A stretch of DNA of 24,290 nt from Chara braunii (lineage: Eukaryota > Streptophyta > Charophyceae > Charales > Characeae), in contig BFEA01000275.1 of NCBI GenBank assembly GCA_003427395.1, positions 229,889 to 254,178 of the forward strand, read 5' to 3'. A model generated the notes under the pieces. It was not told where the DNA came from. It ran no database searches and was given only the letters and a program-made list of their open reading frames with translations. Of the stretch, positions 1 through 8,869 are shown in pieces (position 1 is the stretch's first letter; every line of letters begins with the position of its first letter). The position numbers and the translations under genes were made by a program.

Positions 1-11
1 CTGGTACCAAG

Positions 12-356
12 ATGAGGTTTGGCAATATGTCGTGCGAATATTTGAATATCACCGTAAATGACGTGAAGGTTAGAGCCCTAGTGGACTCTGGAGCTGAGAT
101 GGTGCTTATGTCCTCGGCCACAATGAGATCATGTGGATTTGGAATAGACAGGAAGGTCAATCATCAGCTTTCCAATATAGCCGGGTTTCTTCCTTTGGAA
201 GGTTTTATTGATGATTTGCCTATTCGGATTGGGACTCTACGAATCGAGATCCTCTGTTTTGTGGTCCCCAATTTGGATCATGATTGTATTCTCGGAGCCC
301 CTTTCCTACATAGAATGGAGGCTTGTGCGTTCTTTGGTCATGATGGGGCAACCTGA
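12..356 (+). pseudogene. Gypsy element 1: retropepsin-type aspartic protease domain
   Basis: This is the polyprotein-processing protease of the retrotransposon. The active-site motif LVDSGAEMVLMS is at residues 24-35 of the 114-codon open stretch, and the family's C-terminal motif CILGAPFLHRM follows at about residues 91-101. Both are typical of single-domain retropepsins, which act as dimers. The ATG at 12 is only the first Met in the window; the real reading frame enters from upstream (gag). The TGA at 354 is probably a mutation, because codons after it stay coding-like in the same frame up to about 570 (the motifs LSLQDP, QAFVITD and WTKLKESGIID can be read). Confidence 0.85.
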
Positions 357-728
357 CTTTCTCTTCAGGATCCTAATAATGGTCAAGAACAGGCCTTTGT
401 GATAACTGATAGGTATCATCCTCGTCATCAGCGACATGTTAACTCTCTTAAGCATGGAGAATCTGACAAGCTGATTGAGGAAGTATGGACAAAACTGAAA
501 GAGAGTGGAATAATAGACGAGAAGACAACAATATCGGAAAAATGCTCAAGCCCTTGGATAAAGAGAATAAGTTAGGCGATAAGAGAGAGATGGAAGGATT
601 CAAGGATGCTGTGAGGGCAGCCAAAGCTGGCACGATGCAGCTCACCTTCTCTGCGACTGGTCCTTTTTAGGAAAATAACCACTGGATCTAAGAGGAAGCA
701 TAAGCGCAAGGGCGTTAAGAAGAATCCG
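357..728 (+). pseudogene. Gypsy element 1: protease-RT linker, frame unclear
   Basis: The frame of the protease continues after the 354 stop to TAG at 573 and reads as a plausible pre-RT segment (IRLIEEVWTKLKESGIIDEK). From about 570 a second frame (485-670) looks better (KREMEGFKDAVRAAKAGTMQ), and by 729 the original frame is again the coding one. I infer compensating indels in this 150-bp stretch but cannot place them. No separate gene is supported here. Confidence 0.5.
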
Positions 729-1517
729 GTGACAATTTTCATAGAGAAATATTATAATGAGGCATTAGAGAAAGAGAGATTGATAATTAAAATGTTTAGA
801 GGGGCTGCATTAAAAGGAGGAAGAATTACCCCAGAGAGGTTCAAGATAATGATGGGAGGAAGCGATGACTTCCTTCTGCTGGCTGAGAGGGTTTTCATAT
901 ATGAATTATGTAAAAAGTACAGTGGTGCCTTTTCTTTTAATGATGAGGAGAGGAGACGACTTGACGTTGACATGATCAAGATGGTCAAGATCTCGATCGT
1001 TCCTCACAAGCCTTGGAATGACAGACTCACGAAATATGCCCAAAAGGAAGAAAAAGAGGTAATGGAGTACATAAACCATAAAATCGCCTCCAACGTTGCG
1101 GAACCAGCTGATGGAGTTTACGCCAATCACTGGTTTTGCTTCTGGAAGCCAGGTAGTGGCCTGCGCTGGATACAGAACTTGCAGAAGCTGAATTCAGTAA
1201 CGGTTCGCGATGCGGGTAGCCTACCCAACACGGATCTGTTAGCCGAATCTTTTGCCGGAAGGATCATCTAATCCCTAATAGACTTGTACTCTGGCTATGA
1301 CCAGTTCCCGATAGATCCTACTAGTCGACCTATGACCGCCATGCATATGCCTAGAGGCCTCATACAAATGTGTGTGGTACCTCAAGGGTGGACGAATGGG
1401 GTCACAGTCGTTCAGCGAGACATGCTGAAGGTCATGGAGGACATATGCCCAGAGGTTACGTTTCCATACATTGACGACAATCCGGTTAAAGGTCCGAAGA
1501 AAAGAATGAGACTTTAG
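729..1517 (+). pseudogene. Gypsy element 1: reverse transcriptase, N-terminal two thirds
   Basis: This is the RNA/DNA-templated DNA polymerase of the element. The segment from VPHKPWNDRL (about 993) through LRWIQNLQKLNSVTVRDAG to LYSGYDQFPIDPTSRP carries RT motifs of the fingers and palm. The catalytic motif reads YIDDNPVKG near 1468-1494, so both palm Asp residues are kept. A TAA at 1269-1271 interrupts the frame inside the block where the family reads into the DLYSGYDQ motif. At about 1500-1516 the frame ends at TAG, but the next frame continues the same protein without a gap in homology (ETLVDGRVRQFVWEHAQG). This marks a one-base indel next to a run of A residues. Confidence 0.9.
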
Positions 1518-2485
1518 TGGATGGTCGAGTCAGGCAGTTCGTATGGGAACATGCGCAGGGAGTGGCGAAAGTACTAGAAAGGTTGGTTAAATACAACCTA
1601 AGAGTCAGCGGGCCGAAATCACTACTGTTCCAAAAGGAGGTAACGATCTTGTGTTTTAGGTGCTTCTTGGAAGGAAGAAGTCCTGATCCTAAGAAAATGG
1701 ATAAGCTCCTGAACTGGCCGATGCCTCTAAAAATGGTTGGGGAAGTAAGGAGCTTCCTAGGGGTCTGCAACTTCTCGCGGATCTTCATCCCCTGGTTCGC
1801 TAAGATAGTCGAGCCCCTTAGAGAAATGGTGCGACAAGGAGCTAGCTTCGAGTGGTTAGACCAAAGAGAGAAGGCTGCGTGGGTACTTCAAGATAAGCTA
1901 AGAGATGGTGCGGTCGTATTAGGAGTACCCTACTTCCATGATGAAAGGAAGAACCTCTTCATCATCGAAGCCGATGACGGCCCGATAGTATTAGGAGGAG
2001 TGCTCGTGCAGCGAGATGAGAATGGTAAAGAAAGGCCACTTAGATTTAAGTGCCACACCCTTAATTCGGTCGAGAGAGGATATATTCAGTTCAGGAAGGA
2101 GCTCCTGGCGATCCTGCACTGTCTAAGGGTATTTAGACGCTATGTTATGGGGCGGAGATTCATTCTAAGGACGGATTCCAGAGATGTAATTGGAGCTGTT
2201 AAGAGGCATCAGCAAGTAGATGCTACGGTCAGTAGGTGGATAACTCACATATGGACGTATGATTTTGTGCTAGAAAAGATACATACTGAAAACAATCGAG
2301 CCGATGGATTGAGCCGCGTAGAATGAAGGTCAATAGATGATGAATCTCTTAAGGAGGTACCCTTCGTTGGCGAATTCCTTATGGAAGACGATAATGAAGG
2401 ACTACCTCCAGCTCCCAGTTGTTATACAGCCTCAGCAATAGCATCGAGCAGAGAAGACTGCTGGGGAGAAAAGGAAGACCCTTAG
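1510..2485 (+). pseudogene. Gypsy element 1: RT thumb and RNase H
   Basis: The first 100 codons are the RT thumb/connection, with motifs SPDPKKMDKLLNWP and EVRSFLGVCNFSRIFIPWF. The RNase H domain follows: the strand around IIEADDGPIVLGGVLVQ carries the first acidic residue, then VERGYIQFRKELLAILHCLRVFRRYV, then ILRTDSRDVIGAV, and it closes with HTENNRADGLSRVE, the usual end of a Gypsy RNase H. It digests the RNA strand of the hybrid during reverse transcription. A TGA at 2324 follows at once, yet the frame stays coding-like through a Glu/Asp-rich linker until TAG at 2483. Both stops look like point mutations in one long polyprotein frame. Confidence 0.9.
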
Positions 2486-3968
2486 TTCCACTACCTTCTA
2501 AATCGAGAGGATGAAGAGGAAGGATGGTACGGGATGGTGGAACAAGCCGCGGTTGCAGCTCATGAGCTGACAGAGAGTTCAAGGATGGCTGAGCGAAGGT
2601 TGAATGAGATAGAGGAAGAGCCAGAAGACCCTGAGCAAGATAAAGATGCCGAAGAGAGATTTAGGAAGGATGAGTATGATGGAGAAAATAAGAGGATCGG
2701 TATGGTAATGAACAGTAATCAGTTGGATGAATTCTATCATGAGAAAACAAAAAGAACCTTTAGGCTGCGTAGGGGTCACCTTTTTGTGGATGCTAAGGAA
2801 GGACTACTACCACTGAGAGTAGTATGTGGTAAGGAAAGGCAACTAGAGGTGATCGCCGCACTGCATGAGGATCTAGCAGGGGGTCATAGGGGTGTTGATG
2901 CTATATACTATAAAGTATCTCGACTATATCACTGGAATGGTCAGGGATATGGTTATGAGATATTGTAAGTCATGTGAAGCCTGTCAGAAAAGGTCATCTA
3001 TGAGATTGATTGAACCCTTATACCCCACTGTTCTTGTTGAACCTGGCAATACTGTTCACCTTGATCTAATTACTATGCCACCTTGTAAGGATGGAATGAA
3101 ATATGTACTGAACATGAGAGATAACATGTCTGGTTATGTTGAAGCAAAAACCATCCGTAAGAAAACTGCAAAGACAGTGGCAGATTGAATCGAGGAAATC
3201 TACCTGAGATACCCTTTCATACGTGAGTTTGTGGCTGATCAGGGGTCAGAGTTCAAGAACGAGATGGTCAGGAGGCTCATGTTCAAACTTGGAGTCAGGA
3301 TCAGATTTGTGACACCATATCATCCTAAGACTAATGCACCAGTGGAAAGAGGTCACATGACACTAAAAGATGCTATATCAAAATGGTGTCAAGGCGACTC
3401 CAGGAACTGACCATCTTTCTTGAGGGCGGCGGTCTATTCTGACAATGTGACTGTCAAACGGACTACAGGTTATGCGCCTATTACACTCTGGTATGACAGA
3501 TATGCTACTTCTCCCATTGAGAACCTGGTTGAGACCTGGACCCATGAGACACAGAGAGGGTCGTACTCCACGGAGGAGTTACTGAGGTTGAGGATCAGAC
3601 AGATCAAGGAAGTGGATGAGGCCATAATTGAGGCCACAAAGAGGATGTCAGACAACAGATTATCTGATCAGACATGGTGGAACAGCAAGAGGTACATCAG
3701 GAAGGAACGACTTCAGGTCGGAGATATTGTACTGCTGCATGATACATCTCTCGAGACACAGTGGACCAAGAGATTGGAGGCCAGGTGGATGGGACCATTC
3801 AGGATCATCAGAGAGGTTGAAGGCAAGGCCTATGAGTTAGCAGAGATGGATGGTACGAGATCCCATGGTATAGTATCCGGCTCCCGGCTCCGAAAATTTA
3901 TACTTAGAGACGCAGATTTGATTACGAGTTCGGACAGAGTGATGAGGCGAGGCCCGAGAGCCGTCTAG
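2486..3968 (+). pseudogene. Gypsy element 1: integrase with GPY/F-type C-terminus
   Basis: A Glu/Arg-rich linker leads to the H2C2 zinc-binding domain (HEDLAGGHRGVDAIYYKVSRLYHW, then YCKSCEACQKRS). A one-base insertion at about 2936 separates the His pair from the Cys pair. The catalytic core has Asp at 3063 (HLDLI), Asp at 3237 (VADQGSEF) and Glu at 3345 (NAPVERGH). I count exactly 35 residues between the last two, the canonical DD35E spacing. TGA codons at 3186 and 3408 interrupt the core. The C-terminal part (RLEARWMGPFRIIREVEGKAYEL) is the GPY/F module. No chromodomain is evident before the stop at 3966. Integrase inserts the cDNA into the genome; this copy is inactive. Confidence 0.92.
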
Positions 3969-3984
3969 CATCAACCCAAACATG

Positions 3985-4470
3985 TTGAGACGTGGCTAGT
4001 GTGCCCTTAGCATATGCTGGGATGTGGACAGTGTGCCGCCAGCATCAGTTGATGACGATTATGAGCTGGGATCCGGACAATGTTGCCGCCAGCTACAGAT
4101 GATGATGATTATTGACTGCGATGTGGCCAGTGAACCGCCAACTATCGATGATTATGAGCTGGGATGTAGACTGTGTTGCCGCCAGCTACAGATGATGATT
4201 ATTTGCTGGGATGTGGCCAGTGAGCCGCCAGCTATTGATGATTATGAGCTGGGATGTGGACAGTGTTGCCGCCAGCTACAGATAATGATTATTTGCTGGG
4301 ATGTGGCCAGTGAGCCGCCAGCTATCGATGATTATGAGCTGGGATGTGGACAGTGTTACCGCCAGCTACAGATGATGATGATTATTTGTCTGGGGCGTGG
4401 CCAGTGAGCCACCAACTATCGATGATGATTATGTGCTGGGACGTGGCCTGTGTGTCGCCAACAGCAGCCG
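3985..4470 (+). repeat. 45-bp tandem repeat arranged as 90-bp dimers
   Basis: The start of GGGATGTGGA recurs at 4161, 4251 and 4341, an exact 90-bp period. Each 90-mer is two diverged 45-bp halves, one with CAGTGTTGCCGCCAGCTACA and one with CCAGTGAGCCGCCAGCTAT. Degenerate units extend to both sides. Because 45 is a multiple of 3, the array keeps an open frame (4024-4407), but its translation is just the repeat and I do not regard it as a gene. It starts about 20 bp after the integrase stop, so it probably sits in the element's 3' untranslated region. Confidence 0.9.
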
Positions 4471-6027
4471 ACAGTCAGCTGCTATGATTATGGTATAATT
4501 TCGGATGCCGGAGCTGGATACGAGCAGCCTGTGATGGCTCGGCTCATTGGTGGACTTATGTGTCTGACGGGCCCAGATTGGTCCCAATTTTGTATGATTA
4601 TGAGTTAAACTTTTAAAATTTCAGTTCATTGCATTATATCTGGTTTGTCATGTGTCAGTCCTAGGACATGCTTGGGGGATTGGGAGCCAGTTTATGGGAT
4701 TTCAGTTCTTGCCTCTTATTGTATTTTATTTAGTCTGAATGGCATTGTGAAATGAATGGCTGTGGGATAAAGTAAAAGTTTGTTTTCTTCCTCTCAACCT
4801 TCTAGTACGATTGCGTAAGGAGGATTGTATAGCGTCATCCGGCACAAGTTGATTGGTTGTCTCTGAAAGAGGGTGGTACTTAGCCTAGTGAAGCGTTCCC
4901 TTGGCAAGGGACTCGGCATCGTCGAAATGGGGTTCCTCTCCAGACGGGCCTTCGCGGCTAAACGCTACCAAGCTTTAAAGGGATAGGTAATCAGTCATGT
5001 GTCATAATCGATGGAGTGATCTGTCCGATCATGTGATCAAGCAAAGATCACTTAGCATCGCAGCGGATTGAGGCTCGCCGCATTCTTCATGCTGGAAGGA
5101 GTGTTCCTACTGCAGCCGTCGGACCCTCGCAACGGTTCCCCGACGAGAGTCTATCCACAGTGGCGTCCCCTGCGGTGTCGGCACTTGCGTCCTTTATGAA
5201 GAGGCAGAGAGTTTTCGACTGCGCCTCTTGAGCAATAGATGATTCCTTGAAGCAGGTTCTCACAAGGTCCAGAGGCTAGCTGAGTCAGCAGGGTGTCTGG
5301 GCCATAGTGGCGGATAACTCCGAACCCTAGGGTGGCTAGCCATTCCTCAGGTCATCGTATAATGATCTGGTCCGCCTGCTAGAAAGGAAGGAGGCATCCT
5401 GAGCCTCTCCCAGTCTAAATCCGACATTTGGTTGACCAAAGTGGTGGACTCCTACTATCACTCTGATCGGGGTGTCTCTCGGGAACAGTATCTCCAGGGG
5501 CGTACCCTTGGCATCGGGCCAAGCCAGGTATCCACAGCCCAACTGGCAACAGGGCCATTATGGCCTCCTAGCCCACTGTTGCAAAGCTTAATTGTGGACT
5601 CGCTCTGACTCACCAGCAGTGTTTGGTTGGGTGTTGGCTGGCTCCCCGCACAGTAGCAAGAGTCGGGCGTTAGAAAGAAATCGAGCGAGTAGACGGAAGT
5701 TCTGAAGTCGTCTAAAGAGCTTCCGCGCCATGGGCCTGCATTCATCGGAGTGAGAGCTTCATGAAGGGGTGTGCGGCTCCCCGTGAGCTGTTCTGAGCAA
5801 GGGCTCAGAGGGTGGTTGGACCGCCATGACTGGGAATCAGGACTGACTTTGCTCTGCTTGCCGGGTTGGGTCAGCGAAGCAGCCCACCAGGGCGAGCGGG
5901 GGCACTTTCCGAAGGCCGAAAGGTAAGACTCTGAGAGTGAGTGAGGAAGGGGTGCAGGCAAGGGTCTTTAGGAGAGACCCTCTTTTCTCGTCTTTTTTTT
6001 TTAGGCATGACTTGACGTCTGTTTTGC
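4471..6027 (+). other. Gene-poor stretch; expected 3' UTR/LTR of Gypsy element 1
   Basis: I see no convincing gene here. A purine-rich run CTTGGGGGATTGGGAG near 4670 could be the polypurine tract that precedes a 3' LTR, but no matching 5' LTR is in the window to confirm the boundary. Open frames on both strands between 5336 and 6140 lack recognisable motifs and compete with each other. A pyrimidine-rich run of T residues with AG at about 5993-6003 and another AG at about 6030 precede the coding remnant described next. Confidence 0.4.
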
Positions 6028-6690
6028 AGGTACCCTACAGCAGACGAAGATAACGAGGTTTGGTATGACTCGACAGTGAGCGGTACAGAGCCGACAGACA
6101 AAGAGAAAGGGGTTTGGTATGAACACCCTTTATGAGGCAACCTTCGGTCTAGGTGACCTGGATGATCCTGGATTCGATAATTGGTCCCATAGCCGCCCGT
6201 GGTTGAGATATCGATGAGGATTATGCTGTACTGATGGGCAGTATGGATGAGATGGATTGATCCAGTGATGATGAGATGTGCAGGCTAGGATTGAGACTTG
6301 GACTGCTAGACCAGACCTAGCAATGGGGTCAGGTCTAAGATTGAGGATCGATCCTGATGATGCATGAGGCCAAACCTAATGGAAGGTTTGACTTGAGATC
6401 GAGGCTGATTCAGAGATGCAAGGGAACGGGATTGATAGTATGACTGGGCTGCATGAGCAGTCATGATACTTGCGTGCAGTGACTACACCACGCAAGACTG
6501 ATAAGGTTAATTCCTTCTTGATTTTGATGGTGGCTTAGACGAGTGGTCCATGCCTTATTGAGTGAGCACTCAAGCCCTAGCGGGCGAGCACCCTGATGAT
6601 TGGGGATACAGTTTATATGATTCCCCTATATGTGAGATAGCATATAAGGCCGCTTAGCTCAAGTTGGCATATGAAGAACAACGCAAGTAT
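6028..6690 (+). pseudogene. Decayed acidic coding remnant, product unknown
   Basis: Short coding-like segments follow one another on the plus strand but in shifting frames. They are an acidic Tyr/Trp-containing piece (about 6031-6132; YPTADEDNEVWYDSTVSG), then LYEATFGLGDLDDPGFDNW (about 6124-6190), then DIDEDYAVLMGSMDEMD (about 6207-6258), and finally GEHPDDWGYSLYDSPICE with LKLAYEEQRKYEAQ (about 6570-6690), the last interrupted by a TAG. The composition is consistent across the pieces, so I infer one ancient protein-coding sequence, perhaps a gag-like or structural ORF of a retroelement. I do not recognise the family. Its end overlaps the 3' part of the minus-strand ORF at 6613-7119. Confidence 0.4.
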
Positions 6691-7119
6691 GAGGCACAAA
6701 CGATGGTTGGGCGGCGCAGCCTGGTGGGTGACGGGAGGTTCTGGTGCGCGTGGCAACGGCGGTGGCGCAGGGCGAGGCGGTTGTGACAGGACGGTGAGCT
6801 GGCGAGGGGATGGTTGTGTAGAGGAAGAAGGATGATATGGTGAAGGGTATGATGGAGAGGGCGGATCGAAACATAGAGGCGGAGAGCCGTAGCACTGCTC
6901 ATATTTATATGCATAGTACATCATAGACCTAGGCGACGGCGTGCGCTCGCGCCGGTCCTCTGAGTGATGGCGCAGGCGCGTTCCTCCCCATCTTACCTTC
7001 TCCTCCTCCTCTTCGGATCTCTCCCCTTCATACGTCAGATCGATCGGTCGATCTGACGCCTTTCCCTGTCGACCTCCTCTCCCACGTCCAACACCTGACC
7101 CTCGCGTTTTTGGCGCCAT
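6613..7119 (-). CDS. Gly/Arg-rich, Pro-rich protein, unknown; probable gag-like or first exon
   Basis: The 168-aa frame begins with a strongly biased N-terminus (MAPKTRGSGVGRGRGGRQG), followed by an acidic EEEEE patch, then an Arg-rich stretch (HHSEDRRERTPSP), then a Pro/Ser-rich region to about residue 135. Such disordered, basic, nucleic-acid-binding-like N-termini are common in gag-type ORFs of LTR elements, but no capsid or zinc knuckle is visible. A TATAAAG box lies about 180 bp upstream of the ATG. The last 30 codons run antisense to a plus-strand coding remnant and are probably not part of the original protein, so the gene looks truncated near 6700 or spliced there. Confidence 0.45.
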   Translation of the reverse strand: MAPKTRGSGVGRGRGGRQGKASDRPIDLTYEGERSEEEEEKVRWGGTRLRHHSEDRRERTPSPRSMMYYAYKYEQCYGSPPLCFDPPSPSYPSPYHPSSSTQPSPRQLTVLSQPPRPAPPPLPRAPEPPVTHQAAPPNHRLCLILALFFICQLELSGLICYLTYRGII

Positions 7120-7297
7120 GGCAAAGACTAATTAGCGGCGCGGCTATAAGCGTTGCACGATAGTAAGCGCTAGTACGATAAGGGCGCAAGCGAATCGAGA
7201 GCGATAAAAACAGCAATAATAGCAAGATTGTGATAGCACCGCACACTCAATAATACGAGTTCGAGTGCGAATGGTGAGAATGAGTAAGCCATTAGGC

Positions 7298-7305
7298 CTT
7301 TATAG
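7298..7305 (-). promoter_or_regulatory. TATA box for the minus-strand ORF starting at 7119
   Basis: The minus strand reads GGCCACTATAAAGGCC. TATAAAG sits between two GGCC arms, so the box lies in a small inverted repeat. The distance to the ATG (about 180 bp) allows a start site about 30 bp downstream and a 5' UTR of about 150 bp. This is sequence-pattern evidence only. Confidence 0.45.
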
Positions 7306-7569
7306 TGGCCTGAACCTGGCGAGGACGCCAGGAATGGGGTTTGGTATGGTTGTCCGAAGATGTTGCGGCGCAGCAGCAAAAATTGACTCGCCGCGGTCAA
7401 CTTCCGCGATGTGTCTGAAATTGTGTACCGTAGTCATGTACCCTAGTACTTCGGTTAGACTTCCCCTGGGCCGAAGCTGAGGGAAGAGCGGCGCGACAGT
7501 ATGATCCTCTGGAGGACTAATCGTCCCCGTTGGACTGCACCGACGCGACTGCAATGAATCAATTAGTGG

Positions 7570-7644
7570 GGTCCGGTCCAAACGGCACTTGAAACAGACC
7601 AAGGGTCACCGAGATATTCAAGTTTGACCGGTTTGGACCGGACC
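7570..7644. repeat. 75-bp fold-back (inverted repeat)
   Basis: The left arm GGTCCGGTCCAAAC (7570-7583) pairs perfectly with GTTTGGACCGGACC (7631-7644). A second inner pair ACTTGAA (7587-7593) / TTCAAGT (7617-7623) extends the stem. The outer arms are 14 bp with no mismatch. It is unrelated in sequence to the 76-bp palindromes near 16-21 kb, although the length is nearly identical. Confidence 0.8.
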
Positions 7645-7737
7645 GACACGACCGCGTAGCCCTACCAGGAAAAGAACAGCCCTAAGTAGGCATATAGATG
7701 AGCAGCCAGGCCCAAATAATTAAAATAGGGTCATGTA

Positions 7738-7983
7738 CTATTTTTAGCTCGGGACTGTCTGTTCGTTTCCCAAAGTCGGGCCTGCGCTAGTCCCGTTTTA
7801 AAAATAGCACAGCCCCACGCTATTTTTAGCGTGGGATTGACTGTTCATCTACCGGAAATCGGGCATGCGCGTTCCCGTTCTAAAAATAGCACAGCCCCAC
7901 GCTGTTTTTAGCGTGGGACTGACTATTCATCTACCGGGGACTAGGCCTGCGCCAGTCCCATTCTCAAAATAAAACTGACTGTT
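7738..7983 (+). repeat. 82-bp tandem repeat, three copies, with internal hairpins
   Basis: Units start with CTATTTTTAGC or CTGTTTTTAGC at 7738, 7820 and 7902, giving an exact 82-bp period twice. At each internal unit junction the sequence CCCACGCTATTTTTAGCGTGGG (or with G for A) forms a perfect short palindrome. The third unit diverges after about 60 bp, and partial motifs continue to about 8030. The array lies between the two outward-facing TATA boxes at 7298 and 8095, as U3-type enhancer repeats often do. Confidence 0.9.
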
Positions 7984-8085
7984 CATATCCCGAGGTCGGG
8001 ACTGCTGCTATTTTTAGCACAGGCCCGATCTAGAGTTTGACCACAGCCCCGACCATGGGACTGCAGCACAGCCTCGATCACTTGG

Positions 8086-8117
8086 CCTCTCCATTATAAA
8101 AGAGAGGTCACGTGACC
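8086..8117 (+). promoter_or_regulatory. TATA box with adjacent CACGTG palindrome
   Basis: TATAAAAG at 8095-8102 is flanked by CCTCTC and GAGAGG, an inverted repeat that places the TATA sequence in its loop. Overlapping the right arm is GGTCACGTGACC (8106-8117), a perfect 12-bp palindrome containing CACGTG, the core bound by bHLH/bZIP factors. No convincing plus-strand gene follows: the first ATG frame (8286-8516, 76 codons) has no recognisable features. This could be the U3 promoter of an LTR. Confidence 0.45.
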
Positions 8118-8869
8118 CAGCAAAACAGATCAGCATGCATGGTATACGTGGCACGGATCAGACAGATTGAGAGCATGCCTACTTGCGAAAGACAGCAATG
8201 CACGCAGAGCGACAAGTAAGAATCTCTCACACGCAGTGATGCGGAGCGACTGGCGGGGCAGCGAGGAAGGAGAAGGACGGAAGCTATGACGTTAAAGCAA
8301 GTAGAAGGAGGGACGACCAAGACATGCAAGAAGGAGGTAAAGGGAAGGAGGGGTGCTCGGGGAAATAAGGCGGTCTCACAAGGACCATTTTGTTTTCTCC
8401 CTCGTCTCTCCCCCTATCATCTTCTTTCTGCTTCCCTGCTCGCTCTCCCTTCTTTCCTCCTTCTCACTCGGATGTGCGGGGTCTGTTTAATCCCCCGCGA
8501 GCCCATTGGCTCATAGCAAAGTTCTGATCTTCCTTTGACCACTTGCACACACTGAGCCCAAGGGCAGCAGGTGCTGAGCACTCGGGCTTGCCATGCTCAA
8601 GGGACACCGTGTGCCCCAAACGCCGTGCCTGAAAACTGTTGAGATTGGGAACTCACTCGCATTGTGCCTAGGACAGTTGATACTGTGCATCCTAGCTCAC
8701 CACACTTAAGGACTGGTGCTGTGCGATCAACTGCTCTGAGCACGAAAATTCGCCGAGGGTTACGTGATCCACATTTCAAATCAGCAAGCATTTGTCATAG
8801 TATTTGGCTGGCCGATAGGCACTTAAACAGGGTTTGATAATGGGTTGTGACAATGAGCACTTAAGCTGA
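8118..8869 (+). other. No supported gene
   Basis: Downstream of the plus-strand TATA box there are only short ORFs without motifs. The 76-codon frame at 8286 starts with a basic stretch (KTCKKEVKGRRGARGNK) and then becomes Leu/Ser/Pro-rich from a CT-rich DNA tract, which makes it doubtful. From about 8560 the words GCACTT and GAGCACT recur irregularly, a degenerate prelude to the satellite that follows. Confidence 0.4.

Larger units (their letters stand above)
1..3968 (+). mobile_element. Ty3/Gypsy LTR retrotransposon, pol region, decayed
   Basis: Protease, RT, RNase H and integrase occur in the order that defines Ty3/Gypsy (integrase after RNase H). The window opens inside the element, so gag and the 5' LTR are not visible. 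The coding sequence reads in one frame from 12 to 1517, then in a second frame from about 1510 to 2935, then in a third to 3968. In-frame stops lie at 354 (TGA), 573 (TAG) and 612 (TGA) (the last two in a stretch of uncertain frame), 1269 (TAA), 2324 (TGA), 2483 (TAG), 3186 (TGA) and 3408 (TGA). The RT style, with the motifs AEPADGVYANHWF, NSVTVRDAG and YIDDNPVKGP, resembles a Gypsy lineage I know from basidiomycete genomes; that is a recollection, not a search. The copy cannot encode a full polyprotein. Confidence 0.93.

Noticed and set aside
4471-5330. tRNA or rRNA gene in the gene-poor region
   Set aside because: No cloverleaf or conserved box A/B pattern or rRNA core could be recognised.
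5336-6140. Minus-strand ORFs of 68-167 codons
   Set aside because: No motifs, Pro/Ser-rich by composition, overlapping equally long plus-strand readings; one end lies opposite a better plus-strand coding remnant.
8286-8516. 76-codon plus-strand ORF downstream of the 8095 TATA box
   Set aside because: The second half is translation of a CT-rich tract; no motif or supporting start context.
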